A DNA stretch of 64,000 nucleotides, taken from NCBI GenBank assembly GCA_902491345.1, contig CABUHI010000001.1:1-64000 (forward strand). The letters run 5' to 3'. A program made the translations under genes and the position numbers. Of this stretch, positions 33,429-40,289 are shown one piece after another. Position 1 is the first letter of the stretch. Each line of letters begins with the position of its first letter. Below the pieces are notes generated by a model. The model made no database searches. It saw nothing but the letters and a program-made list of their open reading frames with translations, and was not told the DNA's origin. This stretch comes from an uncultured Collinsella sp. GTDB taxonomy: Bacteria; Actinomycetota; Coriobacteriia; Coriobacteriales; Coriobacteriaceae.

Positions 33429-34351
33429 TCGGCCGTCATCCTCCTTGCCAGTTGCTTGCCCACGATACGGGCGACTACGTTAAACAGCAGCACGCAAATC
33501 ATCAGCAGCGCCGCGGTGCCCCAAACAATCTGCTGTGCCTCGGGGCTCCCCTCGCCGTAAATCTTGTAGATGTGCACGGCGAGCGACTCACCGGGGCGGA
33601 ACACGTTCCAGGCGCAGGTGGGACTCGACAGGTTAAAGCTCAAGAAGTTCAGGCGAACCGGCGAGCTCATGCCCGAGGTAAAGAGCAATGCTGCGGCCTC
33701 GCCAAACACGCGGCCGGCCGAAAGCACGATGCCGGTCACGATGGCGGGCATGGCCTCGGGGATTAGGATGTGCAGTGTGGCCTCCCAGCGAGTGAGGCCC
33801 ATGGCCAGGCACGCATCGCGCTGGGCCTGCGGCACGTCCTCGAGCGCCTGCTGAATCACGCGCACCAGAATGGGGATGTTGAACATGGTGAGCGCGACGG
33901 CACCGGAGATGATGGAGTACTTCCAGCCCAGCTGCACCGAGAACACCAGAAAGCCGAACATGCCGACGACGATGGAAGGCAGCGAGGACAGCGTCTCGAT
34001 GGCGGTGGAGGCGATGTCGCGGATAGGGCCGTTCGGCGCGTACTCAACCAGGAAGACCGCTCCGCCCAGGCTGATGGGCACCGAGATGACCAAAGTGATC
34101 AGCAGCAGATAGAACGAGTCGAACAGCTGATAGAGCACGCCGCCCTGGGTCCCGTTGGCGCGCGACGGCTGCGTAAGAAAGCCCGGCTGGAACAGTGTCG
34201 AGATGCCCTCGAACAGGATATAGGTCACCATGGAGACGACGATGAGCATGACGATGGCAGCGATTGCCGTCAGCACGCCCGTGGCGATGCGGTCCTGCTT
34301 TTGGACGCGCCCGAGCCTCGCCTCGTCGATATGGATGCGCGTGCTAGCCAC
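33425..34351 (-). CDS. pstA: Phosphate ABC transporter permease
   Basis: 308 residues; six membrane helices with the permease EAA loop (ALGLTRWEATLHILIPEAMP-like, here MGLTRWEATLHILIPEAMP). It pairs with PstC to form the channel. It starts with GTG at 34351, overlapping the pstC end by eight bases. Confidence 0.94.
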
Positions 34352-35252
34352 GAGCCTTCGCCCCCTTGCGGCCGATAAGGTGAATGATCAGGATGAAGAT
34401 GAGGCTCATGCCCATCAGCAGCAGACCGAGCGCCCACAGAACATCGTCCTGGGCCGAGCCCTCGGCATAGACCGCCATGGACGTGGTGAGCGTGGTGGTG
34501 ATGGTCGAGGCCGGCGACAGCAGCGACGTCGGCATGGCCTCGATGCCGCCGATGACCATGCGCACGGCGAGCGTCTCGCCAAAGGCGCGGGTCATACCAA
34601 GGATGACCGCAGTCATGAGCGACGGCATGGCGGACTTAAGTACCACGTGCCAGATGGTCTGCCAGCGGGTATAGCCCAATGCGAGCGAACCCTGACGGTA
34701 GCTGTCGGGCACGGCGCGCAGACCATCGACCGAAAGCGTAGTCATGGTCGGCAGGATCATGACGGCCAGCACGATGGCGCCGGGCAAGATGCCCAGACCC
34801 GTGCTCACGTGGAAAACGCTCTTCATAAGGCCGACGACCACGTGAAAGCCGATCAGGCCAAAGACGACCGAGGGAATACCGGTCAAAAGCTCAATAAGCG
34901 GCTGAAAGACCTTGGAGCCAAACTTAGGGCTAATCTCGACCGCAAAGATGGCAGAGCCGATGGCGATGGGCAGCGCGATGAGCGTGGAGAGCACCATGAC
35001 CGCAAACGAGGTGACGATCAGGGGCAGGGCGCCGGTATAAGGCAGGCCGTTTTCGGCCGTGTTGGCCAGGTCCCACTTGGTGCCGGTGAAAAACTCGACG
35101 ACCGAGACGCCGTCCTTGACAAAAGCCGAGAGGCCCTTTTGGGCGACCATAAAGATGAGCGCGGCAACGACAAGCGTCACGAGCGCTACACACGCGCCCG
35201 TGACGCCCAGGCCCACGTTCTCAAGGTCGCGCTTTGGCAGCTGTTTTGCCAT
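34344..35252 (-). CDS. pstC: Phosphate ABC transporter permease
   Basis: 302 residues; six membrane helices, ELLTGIPSVVFGLIGF and the EAA-type loop LGYTRWQTIWHVVLKSAMPS. GGAAAGG precedes the ATG. It begins 24 bases after the pstS stop and overlaps pstA, so pstSCAB is one operon. Confidence 0.94.
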   Translation of the reverse strand: MAKQLPKRDLENVGLGVTGACVALVTLVVAALIFMVAQKGLSAFVKDGVSVVEFFTGTKWDLANTAENGLPYTGALPLIVTSFAVMVLSTLIALPIAIGSAIFAVEISPKFGSKVFQPLIELLTGIPSVVFGLIGFHVVVGLMKSVFHVSTGLGILPGAIVLAVMILPTMTTLSVDGLRAVPDSYRQGSLALGYTRWQTIWHVVLKSAMPSLMTAVILGMTRAFGETLAVRMVIGGIEAMPTSLLSPASTITTTLTTSMAVYAEGSAQDDVLWALGLLLMGMSLIFILIIHLIGRKGAKARG

Positions 35253-35276
35253 TGCAAACCTTTCCGGGGCGATTAC

Positions 35277-36215
35277 TTATTTAGCAGAGACCTTGCCGCT
35301 GGCGTCCTTGACAACCTTCATGGCAGAGACGGGGATAAAGCCCTGCTCCTCGACGAGCTTGCCCTGGACGTCGCCGGAAAGCATGAACTCCAGGAAGGCC
35401 TTGGTGGCCTCGTCGGCGTCCTTAGAGCAGTACATGTGCTCGGTAGCCCAGATCTTGAAGGAGTCGTCGGTGACGTTCTTGCTCTTGGGCTCGACGCCCT
35501 CGACTTTGATGGCGTTGAACTTGGAGTCATCGAAGTGCGAGAAGTCGAGGTAGGAGATGGCGTTATCGGTGCTGCCCATCTGAGTCTGGACGTCGCCGGA
35601 CTTGTCGAGCTCGGCGTCGCCCTTAAAGTCGACGGCCTCGTCGCCAAAGACGGCGGCCTCGAAGGTGGCGCGGGTGCCGGAGCCGGCCTTGCGGTTGAGG
35701 ACGACGATGGTGGCGTCGTCGCCGCCGACCTCCTTCCAGTTGGTGATCTGGCCAGAGAAGATGCCCTTGAGCTGCTCGAGGGACAGGTCGTCGACCGTCA
35801 CGTTCTTGGAGACGACGGGACCCATGCCCACGACGGCGACCTCGTGGTCGACGAGGTTCTTGACCTGATCGGCCTCAAGCTTGGTCTCGGCGAAGACGTC
35901 GGAGTTGCCGATGGTGACGGTGCCGGCGGCAACAGCGGTCAGGCCCTTGCCCGAACCGTTACCCGAGCCGGAGACGGAGACATCGGGGTTGGCGTCCATG
36001 AACTTCTCGGCAGCGGCCTCGACGAGAGCCTGGAACGAAGAGGCGCCGTCGTAGGTCACCTCGCCGGAGACGGACTCGGCAGCAGCGGCGCTACCCTTGT
36101 CGGCGGCATCGGATGCGCCGGAGCCGCCGCAACCAACGAGACCGAGACCGACGATGCTGGCAAGACCACCAGCGAGGCCGAGGAACTGACGACGAGAATA
36201 AGCCTGATCGAGCAT
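35277..36215 (-). CDS. pstS: Phosphate-binding lipoprotein
   Basis: 312 residues. The signal peptide reads SRRQFLGLAGG at the N-terminus, a twin-arginine pattern, and ends in a lipobox LVGCGG, so the mature protein is probably a Tat- or Sec-exported lipoprotein anchored at Cys. A low-complexity Ser/Ala/Asp linker follows. The binding domain has GSGNGSGKGLTAV and RKAGSGTRATFE, the phosphate-contacting segments of PstS. GAAAGGAAGATC precedes the ATG at 36215; the frame upstream is not conserved. Confidence 0.93.
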   Translation of the reverse strand: MLDQAYSRRQFLGLAGGLASIVGLGLVGCGGSGASDAADKGSAAAAESVSGEVTYDGASSFQALVEAAAEKFMDANPDVSVSGSGNGSGKGLTAVAAGTVTIGNSDVFAETKLEADQVKNLVDHEVAVVGMGPVVSKNVTVDDLSLEQLKGIFSGQITNWKEVGGDDATIVVLNRKAGSGTRATFEAAVFGDEAVDFKGDAELDKSGDVQTQMGSTDNAISYLDFSHFDDSKFNAIKVEGVEPKSKNVTDDSFKIWATEHMYCSKDADEATKAFLEFMLSGDVQGKLVEEQGFIPVSAMKVVKDASGKVSAK

Positions 36216-36355
36216 GATCTTCCTTTCATACATGCGACTCGCGGGCACCCCGCCCGCTTTGCTGTTTGGAAAGATACGGCCCCGACCGGGCGGCGCCCGC
36301 GCCAACTGCGGTTTCTTACGGGCATTTGATAGACCCTTACCGCAAGCGCGGCTCG

Positions 36356-36378
36356 GCTTTACAAACGAATAACAAACC
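36356..36378. promoter_or_regulatory. Possible Pho box upstream of pstS
   Basis: TTTACAA-ACGA-ATAACAA contains two TTACA/TAACA half-sites with an 11-base period, the spacing of PhoP boxes. It lies 140 bases upstream of pstS. Weak evidence. Confidence 0.25.
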
Positions 36379-36444
36379 CGCCACCAAGCATGACCCACCT
36401 TTTACACCAGAGGAACGTCCCCCATGACTACCCCACCGCAACAG

Positions 36445-36471
36445 AAAAAGCCCGGGCCGAAGCACCGGGCT
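36445..36471 (-). terminator. Terminator of the PepV-like gene
   Basis: AGCCCGG pairs with CCGGGCT; on the minus strand the stem is followed by TTTTT, 40 bases after the stop. Confidence 0.8.
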
Positions 36472-36511
36472 CGTAATGCAAGTTTGTACCCAAGCAGGAT
36501 ATAGTGGAGCC

Positions 36512-37948
36512 CTACAGCTCCAGCTCATTCAAGCGCAAGATTGCCACGATATAGATCTTGAGCGCCTGCTTGAGCTGTTCCTCGTTGGCGCACTCGTTGG
36601 GGCCGTGCATCTGCCCGCCCCATGCGGGCAGCTCCAAGCCGGTCTCCTCGGGGCCAAACGAGACGGCGCGGGCAAAGTTGCGCGCGTACGTGCCACCGCC
36701 CATGGCAAAGGGCTCGGCATGTTTGCCCGTAAACTCGTTATAGGTATCGATAAGTGCCTTCACGGCCGGATCGTCGGCAGAGACCGAGAACGGCACCTTG
36801 GCACGACCCACGCGATACGTCACACCAAAACGGCCCACGAGCGGCTCGAGCTGCTCGCAGATGGTATCGGCGCTGGTGCTATCGGGGAAGCGCACGTCGA
36901 TGACCTGCTCGATATGGCCATCCGCCACACGGATGACGCCGGGGTTGCAGGTGAGCGGGCCAAACGCCGCGCTCGTCGCGTCAATACCCAGGCCGCGGCC
37001 ATAGGCGTCCGCATGTACAAAGGCCAAGAACTTGACAAACTCGTGCTCGGCAGGCGTCAGCAGACGCTCGTCACGGGCACCAAACGCGTCCTCGGCCTCG
37101 CGCAGATACGCCACAATCAGGCCGACGGCATTGATCGTTCCTTCGGGCATCGAGGCATGACCGCCAATGCCGTGGGCGAAAATCTGCGCATGCCCGTTAT
37201 CGAGCGTCGTGATCTCCAGGCGGTCGGCGTTCTCAACGGGCGCCGGCAGCTCATCGGCGGCAATCGCGAGCTCGCAGATAGACTGCGACGGAATGGCGTT
37301 GCTCGCCTCGGCACCGCTCCAGGACACAATGCGCCCGCCGTCGATCTTGGGGCTCACAAACGTCGCACCAAACTGGCCCTTCTCGGCATTGCAGACCGGG
37401 AACTCGGCATCGGGCGTAAACAGAAAGTCGGGGTTGGGGTAGTTCTCCAGATAATGGTGAACGTCGGACATGCCCACTTCCTCATCGCAGCCCAGCAGCG
37501 CGCGGAAGGTATAGCGTGGCACAATACCGTGTTTGAGCAGATAAGCGCCAGCGTAGAGCGACAACACTGCCGGGCCCTTGTCATCGATCACGCCGCGGCC
37601 GAGCAGCCAGCCCTCGCGACGCTCCATCGCAAACGGGTCGGTATTCCAACCGGGACCGGCGGGCACCACGTCCACATGGCAAATGGTCGCGAGCTGCTTG
37701 TCGCCGCGACCGGGAATGTCGGCAATGCCCACATAGCCCTCGTCGTCGCTCGTCTGGTAGCCGAGCTTTTGCGCAATGCCGAGCGCGCAATCGAGCGCAT
37801 CACGGACCGGGCGGCCAAACGGCACACCGGGCTCCGCATCGGCAGCAACGGCCACAGACGGATAGCTCACCAGCTGCTCGATATCGGCGACGACATCTTC
37901 CCAGACCTCGTCGACATACTCGGCAACGCTCTGCTCCACCTGATTCAT
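36512..37948 (-). CDS. M20 family dipeptidase, PepV/Sapep type
   Basis: 478 residues. Zinc ligands and catalytic residues in CHVDVVPAGPGW, GRGVIDDKGPAV, LGCDEEVGMSD and FTPDAEFPV, and a C-terminal His in GGGTYARNF-type context. A two-subdomain lid is inserted between residues ~190 and ~395 as in PepV, longer than in ArgE/DapE enzymes. It probably cleaves dipeptides for amino-acid use. AAGGAGGTCGTCC precedes the ATG at 37948. Confidence 0.93.
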   Translation of the reverse strand: MNQVEQSVAEYVDEVWEDVVADIEQLVSYPSVAVAADAEPGVPFGRPVRDALDCALGIAQKLGYQTSDDEGYVGIADIPGRGDKQLATICHVDVVPAGPGWNTDPFAMERREGWLLGRGVIDDKGPAVLSLYAGAYLLKHGIVPRYTFRALLGCDEEVGMSDVHHYLENYPNPDFLFTPDAEFPVCNAEKGQFGATFVSPKIDGGRIVSWSGAEASNAIPSQSICELAIAADELPAPVENADRLEITTLDNGHAQIFAHGIGGHASMPEGTINAVGLIVAYLREAEDAFGARDERLLTPAEHEFVKFLAFVHADAYGRGLGIDATSAAFGPLTCNPGVIRVADGHIEQVIDVRFPDSTSADTICEQLEPLVGRFGVTYRVGRAKVPFSVSADDPAVKALIDTYNEFTGKHAEPFAMGGGTYARNFARAVSFGPEETGLELPAWGGQMHGPNECANEEQLKQALKIYIVAILRLNELEL

Positions 37949-38002
37949 GGACGACCTCCTTACCAATGAGCGGCGAGCGTGCCCGCCCCTCACATCACAT
38001 AC

Positions 38003-38665
38003 TTATATAGCGAAAAGTTTAGCAAGCTCGGCCACCGAGTGCACCACCGCATCGGCGCCCGCGGCCTCGTGCTCGCCCAGCGCCGCCGCGCCCGAATAGA
38101 TGCCAATGCACGGCACGCCCATCGCGTGCGCGCCCTCGACGTCGTTAAAGCGGTCGCCAATCATCACGGCATCGTCCGCGGTCGCGCCCAGGGCCGCCAG
38201 GGCATCGCGGACCGAATCGGCCTTGGTCTCGCGCCCCTGCGGCGGATTCATGCCGACCACCGCCTCAAACTGAGAAAGCCCAAGCTCACGTACCATGTCG
38301 ATGCACTTTGTCTCCATGCGCGACGTCGCCACGGCCATACGCTTGCCCCGGGCGGCCAACCCATCCAGCAGCTCGGGAATCCCATCGAACACGGGATACT
38401 CCTCCGGCCCCAGCTCATCAAAAAAGGCACGGTACTCGTCGGCCACCACCAGCGACTCCTCGCGGGAAAAGCCATAAAAGTCGTGAAAGCTCTTCCACAG
38501 GGGCGGCCCGATCATACGGCGCAGATCACCCATCTGCGCCTCCGAAAACCCGCGCGCAGCCAGCGTCTTGCGCGTCGAGGTCATCACCGCCCGGCCCGTA
38601 TCTGCCACCGTGCCGTCAAAATCGAACAGCACGACCGGCCGTTTGCCTATCTCCAACGCCTCCAT
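38003..38665 (-). CDS. HAD hydrolase, phosphoglycolate-phosphatase-like
   Basis: 220 residues. Motif I LFDFDGTVADT, motif II AVATSRM, motif III Lys near GRETKADS and motif IV MIGDRFNDVEGA. The C1 cap sits at about residues 25-90 and fits the Gph/PGP group. Start at 38665 is chosen because AGAGGA lies 6 bases upstream; an ATG two codons earlier overlaps that site. It ends 54 bases upstream of the dipeptidase start and may share its transcript. Confidence 0.88.
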   Translation of the reverse strand: MEALEIGKRPVVLFDFDGTVADTGRAVMTSTRKTLAARGFSEAQMGDLRRMIGPPLWKSFHDFYGFSREESLVVADEYRAFFDELGPEEYPVFDGIPELLDGLAARGKRMAVATSRMETKCIDMVRELGLSQFEAVVGMNPPQGRETKADSVRDALAALGATADDAVMIGDRFNDVEGAHAMGVPCIGIYSGAAALGEHEAAGADAVVHSVAELAKLFAI

Positions 38666-38714
38666 CGGCATTCCTCTTCCCCAGTTGACGATTTCCACAC
38701 TGACACTTCAAACT

Positions 38715-38728
38715 GTTGACTATTCAAC
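38715..38728. promoter_or_regulatory. Candidate MarR-type operator
   Basis: GTTGA-CTAT-TCAAC, followed by CAATTGAAC, in the divergent region between the HAD gene and the second degV gene. The architecture is identical to 6291-6306. Confidence 0.4.
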
Positions 38729-38821
38729 AATTGAACCTAGTAATGTGGAACGACTCTACTATACTTGTCGCACTTTGCTCTCAGAAGGCGGCGCGCAAGC
38801 GCCCCAACGAAAGGTGCAATT

Positions 38822-39682
38822 ATGTCTTTTGCCATCATAACCGACTCCACGTCGGACATCTCCCCCGCCCGCGCCCAAGAGCTCGGCATTTACGTGATTC
38901 CGCTGCATGTGATTATCGAGGGCGAGGACCTGCTCGACCAGGTGCAAATTACCGCCCAGGAGTATGTCGCCCGCATGGCCGGCTCCGAGCAGCTGCCGCA
39001 CACCTCGCAGCCGAGCGCCGGCGAGTTCAAGGCACTCTTCGATCGCGTGCTCGCCGACGGCCACGACAGCGCCATCTTTATCTCGCTGTGCAGCGAGTGG
39101 TCCGCCTGCTATGCCAACGCCAGCCTGACGGCCGAAACGCACGAGCTCGACGTTCGCTGCATCGACTCGCGCACCGGCTCGGGTGCCGAAGGCCTGCTGG
39201 TGGAGTACGCGCTGGCCATGCGCGAGGACGGCCGCAGCCTGGACGAGACCGAGGCGCAGATCCGCGCGACGCTGCCCGACGCCCACCTGCTGCTGATCCC
39301 CCGCACGCTCGAGAACCTCGTTAAGAACGGCCGTGCGCCCAAGCTCGCCGGCCACCTCACGCAGATGCTCAACATTCGCCTGGCCGTTTCGCCGGAGTGG
39401 AAATCGGGCGAGATCAAGGCCATCAAGAAGGGCCGCGGTGCCAAGCGCATCGTCGCCAACACCATGGCCGATTGCCTCGCATTTTTGGCCGAGCATCCGG
39501 GCTCCAGCGTTCGCGTGCTCACAACCGGCGCTGCCGAGGAGCAGGAGCTCGTCAACCAAGCGCTCGCAGGCCAGGACTACGTAGACGCCGGCACCGGCCC
39601 CATCGGCTGCACCATCGCCACCCATGTAGGCGTCGACGCCATCGCCATCAGCTACTGTCCCCGCTACCAGCCCATTCACTAG
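38822..39682 (+). CDS. DegV family fatty-acid-binding protein (paralogue 2)
   Basis: 286 residues. AIITDSTSDISPARAQEL, the TSQPSAGEF loop, FISLCSEWSACYANA, DSRTGSGAEGLLVEYAL and THVGVDAIAI are the DegV blocks. Compared with paralogue 1 the Ser/Thr-rich SGT loop is changed to CSEWSA, which may alter ligand contacts. The start at 38822 follows GAAAGGTGCAATT. It is followed 15 bases later by a hairpin repeat that likely ends transcription. Confidence 0.92.
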   Translation: MSFAIITDSTSDISPARAQELGIYVIPLHVIIEGEDLLDQVQITAQEYVARMAGSEQLPHTSQPSAGEFKALFDRVLADGHDSAIFISLCSEWSACYANASLTAETHELDVRCIDSRTGSGAEGLLVEYALAMREDGRSLDETEAQIRATLPDAHLLLIPRTLENLVKNGRAPKLAGHLTQMLNIRLAVSPEWKSGEIKAIKKGRGAKRIVANTMADCLAFLAEHPGSSVRVLTTGAAEEQELVNQALAGQDYVDAGTGPIGCTIATHVGVDAIAISYCPRYQPIH

Positions 39683-39697
39683 GGGCACCTTTACTAC

Positions 39698-39760
39698 TTG
39701 CGGTGGAATAGGGACCGTTTTTGGCTTATCAGCCGCAAATCAATCCCTATTCCACCGCAA
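39698..39760. repeat. Family R4 hairpin (copy 1)
   Basis: TTGCGGTGGAATAGGGA (39698-39714) is perfectly complementary to 39744-39760, with a small GGC/GCC hairpin in the loop. The same element occurs at 43259-43326, in the same orientation. Confidence 0.9.
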
Positions 39761-39857
39761 CTTCTTTTGCTGAGCCCCCTCCATATACAAGATATGCTGA
39801 CGATCGGCGCATTCCCAGCTGTTTGGGGGAGCTTCGACTAGCCCCTAGCGGTACCCG

Positions 39858-40076
39858 GTGGGCAAAAAATGGCAAATATGAGTACTGTCATAAATTTAGT
39901 AACAGCAAAATTTCGCTGAAATTGCCCGCTTCCACCGATTTCAAGCTCCATAAAGCCCCGAATCGTCGTGTTTAGGGGGTGAATATACTAAAACTCAGTC
40001 AATTGGTCTTAGATACTTCTCAAATGATATGAGACTAACCGAGCAACACTACTCATATTTGCCATTTTTTGCCCAC
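39858..40076. mobile_element. MITE-like element with 27-base terminal inverted repeats
   Basis: The 27 bases at 39858-39884 (GTGGGCAAAAAATGGCAAAT...) are an exact inverted copy of 40050-40076; after one mismatch another three bases pair. The 165-base interior is visibly A+T-richer than the flanks and encodes nothing convincing. No target duplication is evident. The gap 39683-40289 otherwise holds only the R4 hairpin and a lower-G+C leader before the primase-helicase gene. Confidence 0.7.
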
Positions 40077-40289
40077 ACGGTCTGAATGAGGTCCGCTCTT
40101 TACGCCTCCGGCTACCCATATGACCGCAAACCCTGATTATCAAGGGCCGTCGCGCGCCTTGGCATCGACCGAAAGCCGCTCGCAGAATAATCCCTTGCCA
40201 TTAGCAAACTTGAATCGAAATTACATATCCCAAAAAGCCGTAATGCCGTACCCTCGTCTCAACAACTCCAATACAAGGACGGCATTCAA

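Noticed and set aside
34230..36329. 699-codon plus-strand frame opposite pstC and pstS
   Set aside because: Antisense shadow with Asp/Gly/Val-rich low-complexity sequence; pst genes on the minus strand are unambiguous.
39721..39975. 84-codon frame through the R4 hairpin and the left end of the MITE-like element
   Set aside because: It crosses two repeats and has no ribosome site or conserved motif; treated as non-coding.
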